A DNA stretch of 64,000 nt from Glebionis coronaria (GCA_025667525.1 CM046879.1:384299039-384363038); one strand, 5' to 3'; positions 45,801 to 57,274 are shown, counted from the stretch's first letter. The notes: a model not told the origin generated them from the letters alone. Program-made: numbers and translations.

Positions 45801-46655
45801 GCACCAGAGATATATTTCAACAGCCTGCCAATGATAAGAGAAGAAAATATTTTGGCAACCGATGAAATAGGTTCTTGTAGGGTTCGAAGTTAATTAAGCC
45901 GTATCACATACCGACGTTTCACTGTCAGTATGAGATCTACTAGCGTCGATAATTTTGCCACTACAGTCAAAATTTCTACCAGTAGGCAACCATTTAGAGG
46001 TGAATCTAGGGATACTAGGATTAGCAAGACTTTCTATGGACCCTACGTGCGTACTTTTTGGAACATACACCTTTGCCTCAGGAGTGCGTTGTTGGTCACT
46101 GACTGATAGCTTGTCAATTCAATTGTAACCACCATAATTCAAACCATTCATAGTCAAACCACAAGCATCATGACTAAAAGTAAAGAAACATTTAATACAT
46201 TTATCACAAATAACTTCAAATTTTTCATTTCGAATAGCAAGCTTAAAGTCATTACATTCAGATGAAATAGGTTTCTGATTATGATTAAAAAGTAGTAAAT
46301 TCCTAGGGTGTTCTTCTACTTCCACATTATTGATCTTGGGGCGACTACTTCTAGAGGCAAAAGGGACCCTATCATTCCTTGTATTGCTCGTAGGCTGTAG
46401 CCTTATGCTCTTAGTGTAGTTGTTTATTCCTGTAGAAGAAGACACGCATCTATTAGAATTAGCACTTTGTAAATAAATAACTTGTGGTTGAGTTATAGTG
46501 ATCGGTTTTGTCCTAACGCTTGCTTTACGATGTTTGCTAGGCACAGTGGGAGAACTAACACGAAACATTCCTGGGGCAATCACAACAGGTTTCGTACCAG
46601 CAACCTTGGGAAAAGGTGTCACAGTAATACGAGTGGGTCCCGAGGTTGCTGGTGT
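45801..46655 (-). pseudogene. copia C gag-pol linker
   Basis: Basic linker with 46119-46622 (VPSKHRKASVRTKPITITQP, RVPFASRSSRPKINNVEVEE, ICDKCIKCFFTFSHDACGL). The HPRNLLLFN-type motif and a CxxC...H...C-like cluster also occur at the matching place in related copia elements. No enzyme domain. Confidence 0.65.
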
Positions 46656-48507
46656 CTAAATCGTACTAGGCTCAGAAGTCGTATCATTTGATAAGGATTT
46701 TAACTTACAGTTCTCACAGATTTTATCAATAAGTTTCTGATAGACAGACTTACTTTGTTCAACAGCCCGCTTATGAATCAACAACATATTCAAAATCTGC
46801 AATTTTAGCCTTAAGCTTCTGAACATTTCCATCACTGACATTCTCAAACCCTGAAGAGGTCAAATTCTTTTCCTTAACCCCTCCTAACTGAGCCTACAAC
46901 CGTACGATAGATTGTTGCATTTCATTGTAGGATTTATCATACGAAACTTTGTCATATTTGCATTCGTCTCATTTTTTGACAAACTTATTCCATAGATCAG
47001 TAAATTCTTTGCCTTTTTAATGACAATGGATTCCATTTTCTCTTTCATATGTTCAAACTCAGTTTGGAGGGTTTCTTGATTCGACATAGAGGTTTCTAAC
47101 GCAATGGGGCTGCTATCAACATTATCACGTGCATTAGAGAGACGTTCAAGATCGTTTTCCAAAATTTTGATTTTATCAGGATATTCATCAGCCTCCTTCG
47201 TCAAAGATTTAAAGTCTTCAAAAAAGTTGGCTAATTCTTTTAGAAAAGCTTTTTCCAAATTGCTTATCCGAGCATCAACTTGATTAATAATCGGATTAAT
47301 ATCGTTTTGAAGAATTTTCTAGACCTCAATCTGAACAGGTGATGTAAAATTTCCTCCTGTGATTTTGGAATTAACAACACGTTTAAGTATGACAAAGTTA
47401 TCTTTTAGCTCGTTTAGAAATCGGCGTGTGATACTCGGTTTAGGAGGGTCATCAGACAATTCCTCACTTGGAAGCAAAAGCATTTCAGTACTCGTTTTAG
47501 ACCGAACAAAAACAGTTGGAGGATTAACTTTTGGATAATAAACGGGTGTCACTTCTTTATCAAGCTTTTTCATTCTTAAACAAGTCTAAACTGCAAGTTC
47601 AGTAGTTTCCTCAAAATCATGCACACTAGGAGGATCATGCTCATCAGACAAGAGCACACTACCATTATATAAAGTTTCATTAGTGGCCTGAACTTGCTTA
47701 AGATATCTGGGATTAGGAGGAAGAGGACAACCTAAAGCCAATTTGTATCGAGTGTAATTTATTGTATTCACTTTTGGTGCAAGCATATTTATCGTCTGCT
47801 AAAATCCTATACTGACCTTTGCAAAAATCCTCAAGAAGCCCATCTTCTCGAATTTTGAAATCATGTTTCAGCTTTTTCCGTTCTTCTTTTAAATCCAAAA
47901 TAGTATATTTTTCAATTGAAAGTTGTTTATTAAGAGAGTTGATTTCATCATTTAATTCGCTTATCTTTTTAGCACTACTTAAATGTAAGGCATTTAATTT
48001 CTTAGTTGTGCATTTTTCTTGATAAACTGATGTAGCATGAGCTTGTTCAAGTTCTTTAATTTTAGTCTAATGAATTTCAAAACTTTTCTCCCGTTCCTTA
48101 TATCTCGCAAGCTCAGTGGTCAAGTTGGCATTAGTTTCTCTAAACTTATTATTAACCACCGTAGCATGGTCAACATCCTTAGCAAGATTATCAAATAGAG
48201 ATTTATAATACGCATGTGTCGCATCAGGAAGGTTTGTAGGCTGGGAAACTTGATCCATACTAAGGTCCACACTGGGCTCATTCGAACTAATATTACTATT
48301 ATTCGTTTGATCCCCGTGTGTCTTAATGTAGGGCTCATTCATCTCAGTATACACCTCCTGATTAGACGTACTATATAAATCATTATCATCAAAGCGTGGA
48401 TGTACCTCAGAGGGACCATCTGAATCATAAATGGGAGCTCGATCAACATGTATTCCTGAGGTAGATGCTTGTTGTAAGTTAGACATCAAGATGTAGTTGG
48501 CATTCAC
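46656..48507 (-). pseudogene. copia C gag, coiled-coil region
   Basis: Frames 48067-48507, 47713-47898, 47586-47786, 47319-47573, 46884-47258 and 46656-46847 form one broken chain. It has an acidic part (APIYDSDGPSEVHPRFDDND), a heptad-rich part (LTTELARYKEREKSFEIH), a part with YPKVNPPTVFVRSKT, and another helical part (KIKILENDLERLSNARDNV). The order mirrors B. Many frameshifts make it clearly dead. Confidence 0.75.
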
Positions 48508-48525
48508 CTCTTCTTCCTCGTCATA

Positions 48526-48780
48526 TTATGCAGCAGAAGCCATAAGATCAAATTCCTCAGCTTGAAGTGGAATCCCTGCCTCTTCCTTTTGTGCTATGAG
48601 AAGCTGAGTCTGAAGATAAGCAACATCCCTCTTCTTTTTGGTTGTGCAATCTCGAGTATAATGACCAAATCCTCTGAAGTTGTAGCACTGTACCTGACAA
48701 TTGTTGTTTCTATTTCCCGTATCAGTATTCTCAGCCCTTGCAGCCACAATGTTTCCCATCTGATTTCCCACCGCTGGCAC
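48526..48780 (-). pseudogene. copia C gag, zinc knuckle region
   Basis: VQCYNFRGFGHYTRDCTTKK is a CCHC knuckle in which the second Cys is Phe (codon TTC). It is followed by KRDVAYLQTQLLIAQKEE and AEEFDLMASAA, typical of the region after the knuckle in this copia group. Elements B and D have the same Cys-to-Phe change. Confidence 0.87.
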
Positions 48781-48846
48781 AACTATTAATCCATTATGAT
48801 TACCCGTATTCGGAACATTCGGATTCTGACCACGGTTTTGACCATA

Positions 48847-49989
48847 CTAATTTTCTGCATTGCCAACGGTCTGCCCAACATTCTGACCATATTGTTGAAA
48901 CTGAGTCCCCCTGTTCCTAGTAATTACCAATTGGCGATCTTGATTCGCATTCATGAAAGGTTGAGCAATCTGCCTATTTCGAGTGTTCGAGGAGATTCTG
49001 TGATTGTTGTTGGTGGGGTTAATGGTGAATTTGAATGCCTTTGCAAGAAGGGCAAGACCAGTATTAATAGCGTGAGTAGGATCGGTGATGTCATTAAAGC
49101 AGGCAAGGGGTTGTTGTAAGTAATTCACAGCAGCAGGAGGTTGATATCCATAAGAGGTGAGTTGGTGTTGTTGTTGTTGTGGCATGAAGTTACTTGATGA
49201 GGGTTGATGGTAGGGTACCATGGGATATGACATAGATGATGGAGAGTTGGCCATAAAAGCCAATGGATCTTGTGTCTTGGCACGTCTTTCTGCCCTAACT
49301 TCGTTAGCTTCATCTTGATTCATCTTCAAATAATCATATACTTGAGTGTAGTCCACGACATGAAGATCCTTGGTTTGATTGACAAGTGTGACATATCGTG
49401 ACCATTCAGAAGGAAGATTATCAAGAAATTTGATGTTGGCAGCAATTTGAACAGGTTCATGTTTGTTTCTTCTAAGGTGATTGATGAGGGTTGAAAACCG
49501 ATGATAGTAAGGTTCAATTTGTTCCCCTTCAGTAGACGTAAACTTCTCCCATTCACGAAGCAACTTAGTTTCCTTTTCTTGTAAACCGATTCCACTGCCC
49601 TTCGTCATTTTTTGAATCCTAAGCCACATCTCGTATGCGGTTTCACAACTATCGACAACTGCATAAACATCTTCAGGAAGTCCCATTAGAATGACTTGAA
49701 TTGCTTGATCATAAGCGTCGAGTTGTTTGGATTCAGCTTCTGTTAACTCTTCATCCGTTTGCTCATGACTAGAGTCAGCCACTGGGTTAGCATTCGTAGG
49801 GTCCCCAGGCACAAGAATTGTTCTTCTAACATACGACCCTTTTTGAATCGAGTTGACAATCAACTTTCCTAAAGGTTTACATTTTGCATAACGAAGGAGA
49901 CGACTAGCCCATGTAGTGTAATTCTCCTTGGTAAGCATGGGTGGACGATTCTCAGTACCCGCAGCATAAATATCTTGTTGAGATGTCAT
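48847..49989 (-). pseudogene. copia C gag, UBN2-type domain
   Basis: 380 open codons. It starts MTSQQDIYAAGTENRPPMLT and continues WASRLLRYAKCKPLGKLI, QLDAYDQAIQVILMGLPEDV, AYEMWLRIQKMTKGSGIGLQ, KFTSTEGEQIEPYYHRFSTL and LPSEWSRYVTLVNQTKDL. The tail is Gln/Asn/Pro-rich and ends QYGQNVGQTVGNAEN at a TAG just before the knuckle region, so one stop separates capsid from knuckle. This is the best preserved gag in the window. It would form the capsid of the virus-like particle. Confidence 0.92.
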
Positions 49990-50680
49990 CGTAGATGTCG
50001 TGTGTAAAACAGGATCTCAATTCATAGAAAGAAAAGTGATGTAGTTAAAAATCCCCTAAAATGAGTAATTCCACTAAGAATTTGAGTGCGAGAAACAAAA
50101 AATTTCTTTACAACCAACAAAAACTCACGAATCCACAAAACTGCAAGTTTTGTTCGAAACTTTTAGTGTCAACAAAAATTGTATGTCGCAATGTCTGACC
50201 CTGTCGTGATGATTAAAACCTATCTCAATGATGGAACCTATCGCAATGTCAAAAGATAAGAATTCTGTCGTAATGACTGACCCTATCGCAATGTTGAAAC
50301 CAATCGCCATATCAAAGATCTTAATCTTGTCGTAATAACTGACCCTATCGCAATGTTGAAACCAATCGCAATATTAAGATCTTAATCCTGTCGCAACTAA
50401 ATATCTATCGCAATCCACGTCGCAATCCCAATCTCAATCAAAAACCGTAAGCTATTGCGATGGGAGTCCTGTCGCAATCCCAATCGCAATCCCAATCGCA
50501 ATCCAAAAACCCTAAGCTATTGCGATGGTAGTCCTGTCACAATCCCAATCTCAATCCCAATCGCAATCCAAAACCCTAAGTTATTGCGATGGGAAACCTG
50601 TCGCAATCCCAATCTCAATCCCAATCACAATCCTAAACCCTAAGGTATTGCGATGGGAATCCTGTCGCAAACAAACCGAA
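49990..50680 (-). other. copia C 5' leader, truncated
   Basis: Non-coding leader with repeats built on tcgcaat/attgcga (50190-50680). No primer site or LTR for C follows: at about 50680 the leader stops and unrelated plus-strand sequence begins, so the 5' end of C is lost. Confidence 0.75.
50190..50680. repeat. Leader minisatellite of copia C (cgcaat repeats)
   Basis: First part (50190-50400) has roughly 50-60 bp units of the form aaactatcgcaatg...gtcgtaatgactgacc. Second part (50400-50670) has about 65-bp units: gctattgcgatggNagtcctgtcgcaatcc plus runs of caatcycaatc. The core TTGCGA is shared with the leaders of B and D. Confidence 0.85.
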
Positions 50681-50879
50681 ATTCTAGGAAAAAAATTGAA
50701 GGATTTGGACAAGTATAACGTGATGTTAACCAAAATAAAGAACTCAAATCTCGACCATAACAAAGTAGAAGATAAATGGATCAGATGGAAAACTATTAGC
50801 CTCAAAATATTGAGTCAAACAAGAATGCTCGGTCATATGTTTATTATGTATCGTATATTAGAACGTTGTAATAAGTAGT
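50681..50879 (+). pseudogene. Unidentified plus-strand coding remnant
   Basis: A plus-strand frame (ending at 50878) gives LGKKLKDLDKYNVMLTKIKN followed by SNLDHNKVEDKWIRWKTISL, a charged helical stretch not made of the flanking repeats. It resembles the coiled-coil style of copia gag but I cannot place it. It lies exactly at the C/D junction and may be debris of another element. Confidence 0.35.
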
Positions 50880-51178
50880 AGGTTAGTCGTGTATTACGGG
50901 CTTAACTTTAAGCTAAGGTTCATTTATAAGTAACCAAAGCCCAAAAGGAAAGCCCGGCCCATTATTATATAGCCCATCGTGCCACATGTAGGCAAGGCTA
51001 TATAAACCTCTCCTTGCATGTAAGGAGAGGTTGGATGGTCATTATATTTTCTTAATCTAACATTTCACAAGTTTTCACACACTTCTCTCTCTTTTCTCTC
51101 TCTAGTTTCTCTCTCTAGAATTCATCTATTTTCTACCTTTATTTCTTGTTTAATTATCACGTAATCTATGGGACAACA
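50880..51178 (+). repeat. Element D 5' LTR (left border uncertain)
   Basis: It ends ...GGGACAACA two bases before the primer site. The TATA box CTATATAAACC (about 51000) is followed by the inverted repeat cctctccttgcatgtaagga plus gagg, and then by CT-rich tctctctctag runs. It aligns with the 3' LTR from the TATA box rightward, but the first 100 bp align poorly, so the two LTRs are old or come from different copies. Confidence 0.65.
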
Positions 51179-51180
51179 TT

Positions 51181-51192
51181 TGGTATCAATCG
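51181..51192 (+). promoter_or_regulatory. Element D primer binding site
   Basis: TGGTATCAATCG, two bases after the LTR. It is close to the initiator tRNA-Met complement TGGTATCAGAGC but differs at its 3' half. Confidence 0.75.
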
Positions 51193-51960
51193 TCATGGGG
51201 TAGTTTTTGTGATTCGTTGTTGCTATTATATTGGGTTCGTGTGATTTACACATAACATCATCCCGAATTCAAGTATTTTCTTGTTTTTCGTTGTGTTTCG
51301 TGTTCTAAATCATACTTTAGATTATCTACATACTTGTGGTAAGATTTTGGTTACTTTGGTTTGGATTGAAACACGAATTCCCAGGTAAATATCTCATCTT
51401 TCTTGTTGCCTAAAGTCTCGAACTTTTTTATTGGTTACGATCTGGATATTACGATCTCATAAACCTGGGGTTTCTATTTACGATCTAATAGTCCGATCAC
51501 GGTTGCGATCTAAGAGCACGATCAGGGTTGCGATCTAAGAGTACGATCTAAGAGTACGATCAAGGACTACGATCTAAGAGTACGATCAAGGACTTTGATC
51601 TAAGAATGAGATCTAAGAGGGCGATGGGTGACATTGCGATGGAATCTAAATTGTGTTAGAGTATTTTTTATACTTAGCCACTATCTAGACTAGTCCTGGA
51701 ACGTAGTTTACACGAAGATTAAAAAAAAAGAGTTAAAATTTTTAGGTCAAGTAAAATCAAATTTTTTCCATACTAGTTTTAGGCTATTTCTAGCTCGATT
51801 TCAAAATTTGGTGATTACAAATTTTTTAGGTCTACCGTTTTGTCGAACTGAGGACTTTATTGTCGGACTGTGAAAAATCACAATTTTCGGAATTTCAACA
51901 ACAAAACAATCACAACTACTTAAGATCCACATTCAATTTATCATTTCAGAGAATATTGAG
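51193..51960 (+). other. Element D 5' leader with CGATC repeats
   Basis: No gene. 51436-51630 contains repeats of tacgatctaagag and tacgatcaaggac type, about ten copies of a CGATC core. The block at 51459-51476 is identical to one in the leader of B. The rest is AT-rich. Confidence 0.8.
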
Positions 51961-53192
51961 ATGGATTCTACTGCAGAATATCGTGTGACGAACAACAACA
52001 TAATGGTGGCGGGTAACAAAGAGAGACCACTAATGCTTGTGGCCGGTCAATATGCTCAATGGCTATCACGTTTTATTTGATATCTTGATACAAGACCTAA
52101 TGATGATGCATTAAGGCAATGTATTAACAATGGACCATATGTTTTCTCCGATATCACTGTTCCTCATACACCAGCCACAAACACTATTCTAGAAATACCC
52201 GCAACCACAAGAAAAGAAACGTTATCTGATCTTACACTAAAGAAGCGTGCTTGGTATGATGCAGAAAAAGAAGCGACTATATGATTCTAAGTGGAATTGG
52301 AGATGATATTTATTCCACGGTTAATGCATGTCCTACGACACAAGAAATGTGGACGGCTATTGAATGCTTGCAACAAGGAGAATCAGTCAACAAGCAAAAT
52401 GTTAAAACAAAATTGTTTTGGAACTTTGGTAAGTTTACTTCATTGGATGGAGAATCAATTGAGTCTTATTATTCACGATTCTACAAGATGATGAACGATA
52501 TGACAAGAAAAAACTTGGAGGTCTCCACCATGCAAGTCAATGTGCAATTTCTTCAGCAACTTCAACCAGAGTGGACACGTTTTGTTACTTTGGTGAAACA
52601 ACAGAAGCAGTTAGACAAGGTAAACTATCACACTCTCTTTGATATCTTGAAACAATTTCAGCATGAGGCAAATGAAATTCGAGCTGAATGAGTTACAAAG
52701 ACGGCTAATCCACTTGCTCTAGTGTCTACCACTCAAGATCATCGATCTCGTACTCCAAAGTCATACTCAATTCAATCATCCTCGCCACGATATTCCACAT
52801 CATCCAAGTCTTCATCCTTCACAAGATCACGCAGCAAAGAACCAAGAGCGCCATCACCACCATCTGAGTCATCATTTGAAGAGGATAGTGATGAAGATCA
52901 AACTCAGAAGAATCGGGAAATGAAACAACAAATTGCTTTCATTATGAAGACCTACCAGAAAATCTTCAAACCCACCAACAACAATCTTCGAACATCATCC
53001 AACACAAAGAACCAATATGTCGAGAATCCTCCAAGGTATGACACACGTCGACGTGCTGAAAGTCCTTCTAGCTATGATCGACGTAATCCAACACATGTTG
53101 AGGGTTCTGCAAGGTATGATCGACAAACTGCCAAGTATGATACTCAGAGGATTGACGCTGCTACTGGGAATAGGGAAACTGTTGGAACGTAG
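51961..53192 (+). pseudogene. Element D gag, UBN2-type domain and Ser-rich tail
   Basis: The start MDSTAEYRVTNNNIMVAG leads to RPLMLVAGQYAQWLSRFI and then a stop at 52078. The frame resumes with DTRPNDDALRQCINNGPYVF, a frame change near 52280, then ILSGIGDDIYSTVNACPTTQ, KTKLFWNFGKFTSLDGESIE and VQFLQQLQPEWTRFVTLVKQ. After TGA at 52689 (Arg in relatives) the frame 52722-53192 continues with Ser/Arg-rich sequence, PTNNNLRTSSNTKNQ and YDRR repeats. Three breaks make it a pseudogene. This capsid sequence is of a type I associate with Asteraceae copia elements. Confidence 0.88.
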
Positions 53193-53480
53193 GTGGTTCA
53201 ACAAAGTGGGATTCAGTGTTATAATTTCCAAGGTTATGGGCATATGGCAAAGGAATGCAGAAAGCCGAAACGGGTTAGGGACTCTAGCTATCATAAAGAG
53301 AATATTTTGTTATGCAAGAAGATGGAAGCAGGGGTCAAATTATCGGCTGAGGAAGGAGCCATGCTTGATGACACTGATGATGAAGCCTCCGACCAAGAAT
53401 TAGAAGCACATTACTCGTATATCGCAAAGGTTGAAGAAGTTCTCAACGTCACTAAAGATGACAAATGGCCCTATCTTTGA
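53193..53480 (+). pseudogene. Element D gag, zinc knuckle
   Basis: VQQSGIQCYNFQGYGHMAKE is followed by C, again with Phe in place of the second Cys. Then KPKRVRDSSYHKENILLCKK and DQELEAHYSYIAKVEEV follow. The domain would bind element RNA. A TAG just upstream (near 53190) separates it from the capsid frame. Confidence 0.87.
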
Positions 53481-55260
53481 CACTGAGCCACTCGATAAGG
53501 TACACACTACTGACGAATATAATGTATTTGGCGATATTCATGAGCATAGTGAGCTACCTAATGCCATTAATGACACATGTATGATAGAAACGGTTGATAG
53601 TAATACCACACATGATTCATCAGACATGTGCAATAATGAGTCTGAGGACGATCAAAATGCAAATGAATATGATGAAGAGGAACGTTTTGCGCTTGCTAAA
53701 TTAATTGCCACTTTACAAAAAGATTTCAAAGAAACTAAAAAGAGTCAAAAGCAATTAAAGAAGTCAAACACAGCGCTCACTCAAAACTTAGAAGAATGCA
53801 AAGCCGCTCTAATTAAATCTAATGAGACCCTTGAAAGTTATAGAGCTGAGCTTCTTCAAAGACCAAAGAGCTTGAGGGTTTCAAGGGTAGTGCGCTAAAA
53901 AGTCAAAAGGACAATCTTGAAAAGAAATACAACGAAACTCTTGAGTTATTAACCAAAGAGAAACGTCAATTTAATGTTTTACTAATGGATGAACGTCAAA
54001 AAACGTACCTTGCTACCACCAAAGTTAACGAACTTGAACAACGGCTTTTGATGGATAACATCGAGTCTGCTAAAATTCTTGATGTTAAGAAACAAGAGGT
54101 TGAAATGTTAAAACAAGATTTCAAAAGTCGACATGAAAAAGATACTGAAAAAGTAACGGAACTAGAAAAACAAGTTGAATTTTTGAAGAAAGTTGTTTAT
54201 AAAACGCATGACTCTATTCAAACCGTAAGAATAATAGCACCCCCGTCTATGTTTAAGGGTCAAGCTAGCTTTGTAAGTCCTGATTATCTTGCCCAAGCTC
54301 AAGCTGCGGACCCTCACCTTTATATGGATGAGTCCGAATGGACCAATCCTGAATATCCTCTTGGTTATGACGAGACATCCCTTTGGGAAGAGGAGAGTAG
54401 ATCAACGGTCAATAAAGGTTTGTGAAACCATACAATTATGCTTATGAGAATAGTCTATATGGTCTTTTTACTACACAAAAATAAAAGTCTCGTGAGGAAT
54501 TGTTTTTAGAATGCAAACAAAGAAGAATTCAATGGAAGAAAGCTTTTGCTACTAAGAAAACAAACGTTTCTAGGTTCATCAACTACTTGCCTCTTGATGC
54601 TTCTAAAAGCAAGAGTAGGCAGACATTTGGGTTTCTACAACATTACATTGATAATATTAAATCCATTGTTGACAATGAATGGAAACAACGAGAAAATGAC
54701 GAGCGGAAAATACTGATTCCTCAAGATATAACTGTGCTTATCAAACAAATCTTAATACCGAACATGACCACATTAAAAGAAAATATTCTTGAATTTGAAA
54801 GATTAATTTAGTCTGAAATGTTTGATGAATTAAAATATGTTGAGTCTATTGAGAAAAAAATTGACGGTCTTCAAATGAACAAGTCTGTTTTTTCAGATGA
54901 ATATAATTTACTCTTAGAAGAATGTCTCTCCAAATATATTTTGTGTGTTACTCTTCAATCTTGTGCCGATATCGATGAATATTCTGATGTTGCATGCAAA
55001 TATCTTGATAAAATCAAAGAATGTGAGCGTCTTGAACTTGAGCTTTCGAAACGTAAAGAAAATGTTGATAAAAAGGCTTTTGAGTTACTTCAACATAAAA
55101 CTGATTTCCTTCAAAAACATTGTCATTCTCTTGAACTTGCTTTGCAAAAAGACGTTGGTAGTTTTCCACATTATAATAACTTGCAAGAACAACTTTCCAA
55201 AATGTTTCGAGAAATGAATGAAAAGAGTTTGGAAATTAAAGGGTTGAAAGCTCAGTTATA
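53431..55260 (+). pseudogene. Element D gag, coiled-coil region
   Basis: The chain runs through 53431-53898, 53899-54425, 54500-54811 and 54818-55260. It has an acidic start (DMCNNESEDDQNANEYDEEE), LKKSNTALTQNLEECKAALI, KVNELEQRLL and VTELEKQVEFLKKVVYKTHD. A non-helical part follows with SPDYLAQAQAADPHLYMDES, then more helix (LELELSKRKENVDKKAFELL, KDVGSFPHYNNLQEQLSKMF). Frames break three times. It is the counterpart of the B and C regions but diverged. Confidence 0.82.
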
Positions 55261-55740
55261 AGACAGGGAAATAGCGACAACAGAGTTGAAGAAACTCATT
55301 GCTAAGATGGATGGGAAAATTGTGGAACCTAGTGTTAAGAAACCTGTTGTAAGATAACCCAATGCGCAAAAAGTGACTAGACCCTCTGTCTTGGGAAAAC
55401 CATCTGTTTTCTCTAATTCTGCATTTGCAAAACCTGCGTTTGCCCCCAAGACGGATGGGAAGGATAGGTTACCATAAAACACTCCCAAAACACATATTCG
55501 ATCACAAAGCATTAAGAACACAAATATGGTTAAATCAGGGATGTATAGATTGGCCACTACACCTACACACAACAAAGAGAGTCAATCACCTCATACTTCT
55601 AGAAACACTAATAGACGTGTGTCTTTTACTACAGGAGTAGTCCGCACTGATAGTGTTGTTGGGAATAAATATAAGTGTATTCATTACCCCTGCTAGTTGG
55701 TCAATGATTCTCCTGCTAGAGTAAGTTCCCCCTACTAAAT
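55261..55740 (+). pseudogene. Element D gag-pol linker, end of coding homology
   Basis: It continues from the coiled coil through several stops: TTELKKLIAKMDGKIVEPSV, SVLGKPSVFSNSAFAKPAFA and HTSRNTNRRVSFTTGVVRTD. In relatives this basic linker is followed by protease; here homology ends near 55730. Confidence 0.7.
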
Positions 55741-56442
55741 AACAAAGGCAGGGGGATTGGTTCCCTTGCTGAAGTCAAAGGCCCTGTCGCTAGAGATAAA
55801 CTTGGAATAGATTATAACGCGTGTCTGTTACTACTCCGAGATACTTTCCAAGTTTGTTAGTAGTAATCTTGTACGTGATTTGAAAAATAAATAAATGGCA
55901 TTCATGATAGCCAACCACTGTCCCAAGCCCTGTTTTAACTAGACACGGTCCAACATTGAGATACATAGGAAAGTATATAATACATAGTAACCCTAATGGT
56001 AATCACACATACCCTAATCTCTTCATATAATTTCCTCCGCCCCATCTATTGCCGCCTCAAACTTCTTACCCATAAAAAATATATTCATCACCAATCATAT
56101 CTGAATCTCCTACATCACAAGCAAACCGTCGTGATAATACCGTGCATCAATTGCATTTATAAACAATTAAACACGAAACCTCATGATGTCATTTAGCTCT
56201 TCGAGAACGCCATATTCATTTTCGGTAAACCATGACGAATACAACAAGAACAGGGCTTCAAGATCTTTATCCAAATGTCTCGGGTAGGTCTAAATTTATT
56301 GCATGTGTTTAGATTATCGTGTTTTGAACAAATCGAACTAAAGAGTTGATTGAAACATACTTGTTGTTAATCCATATTCACAAGAACAAGATCGAAGACT
56401 CAAGCATAGTATGCTAGTTTTAAGATTTTGTAAAATGATGTG
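55741..56442 (+). other. Element D, non-pol segment before 3' LTR
   Basis: No TE domain. 55990-56060 is CT-rich and reads like a plant 5' UTR. A short frame starts at ATG 56183 or 56186 (MSFSSSRTPYSFSVNHDEYN, then KNRASRSLSKCLG) and runs into GTAGGT at about 56284, a good 5' splice site. This could be a captured first exon of a host gene, but I do not recognise the peptide and it is only about 34 residues. Confidence 0.4.
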
Positions 56443-56576
56443 ACCTCCCTTATGGGGAGATTGTTGGAAATACGAAATTCCAAAGAAAGTCTCGGTCACA
56501 TCATAGTTAGCATCGATCACGAGCTATAGACTATTTAGGACTTTTTCTCTTAGAGCGACCTCCCTTAGGGGGAGAT
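56443..56576 (+). repeat. Duplicated PPT and LTR start in element D
   Basis: Two copies of a polypurine tract plus LTR beginning lie in tandem: gacctcccttatggggagat|TGTTGGAAATACG (LTR start 56464) and gacctcccttagggggagat|TGTTGGAAATACG (LTR start 56577). The first LTR copy is only about 90 bp long before the second tract begins. Confidence 0.8.
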
Positions 56577-56876
56577 TGTTGGAAATACGGTTTTACGTAT
56601 TTAGGAAGGATCGGTCACTCCAACGAGATACATCTAGTATGGGCTCGTGATCTAGTATGTAATAGTATAACCAACAAAGCCCACATGTAGGGTGGGCTAT
56701 ATATACCCCCTCCTAGCATGTTAGGAGTTGTTGGTTCTCACATTTCATTATTCTTTAATCTAATCTTCTCATATTTTGTCCTTTCTCTCTCTACTTTCTC
56801 TCTCTAGTTCTTAATCTATCTATCTCTCTTTAAATCATTCGAAGGTTAGATAATCTAAGGATTACGTAGACCTACA
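56577..56876 (+). repeat. Element D 3' LTR
   Basis: 300 bp, TGTTGGAAATACGG...CCTACA. The TATA region ggctatatatacc is followed by ctcctagcatgttaggag, the same hairpin position as in the 5' LTR, then CT-rich tctctctctag runs. The first 60 bp match the start of the copia B LTR (aaatacg...tacgtatttaggaag...cggtcactcc), so B and D are related. Confidence 0.82.
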
Positions 56877-57262
56877 ATAATCAATTTCATCATCGTTGAG
56901 TCAAAATTAACAATGTGAGAAAAATGATCGGCTGTAACATTCTCTACTTTTTTCTTTTATTTCTAGATCGAATTCTTGTAAAAGCAATATCCATCGTATG
57001 AGACGAGGCTTGGCGTCTTGATTTTTAAACAAGTATTTTAGAGCTGAGTGATCGATGTAAACTATTGTTTTGGACAAAACGAGGTATGCTCGAATTTGTC
57101 AAACGCATAAACTACAACTATAAGTTCTTTTTCTGTGATGGTGTAATTTTGTTGGACTGCCTTTAGAGTTCTACTAGCAAAATAGATGGGGTGAAATTGT
57201 TTTCCATCCTTTTGTCCAAGGACGGCTCCAAGGGCATGTTCACTTGTATCACACATAATCAC
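56877..57262 (-). pseudogene. E pol, RNase H
   Basis: CDTSEHALGAVLGQKDGKQF, YFASRTLKAVQQNYTITEKE and LIVVVYAFDKF, then in a shifted frame the DHSALKYLF-type stretch. The AADHLS-like tail (ENVTADHFSHIVNF) runs right up to the element D border. The cut is therefore just after the RNase H domain. Confidence 0.87.
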
Positions 57263-57274
57263 AAATGGAAGATT

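Larger units (their letters stand above)
50880..56876 (+). mobile_element. Copia element D, gag-only, plus strand
   Basis: A plus-strand Sirevirus-like element with a 5' LTR-like end, primer site, repeat-bearing leader, gag with zinc knuckle, a long coiled-coil region and a 3' LTR. There is no protease, integrase, RT or RNase H between 55740 and the 3' LTR, where a complete element would have about 4 kb. It is either an internally deleted copy or a non-autonomous form. The left border is unclear and no target duplication was found; the right end interrupts element E RNase H. Confidence 0.75.
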
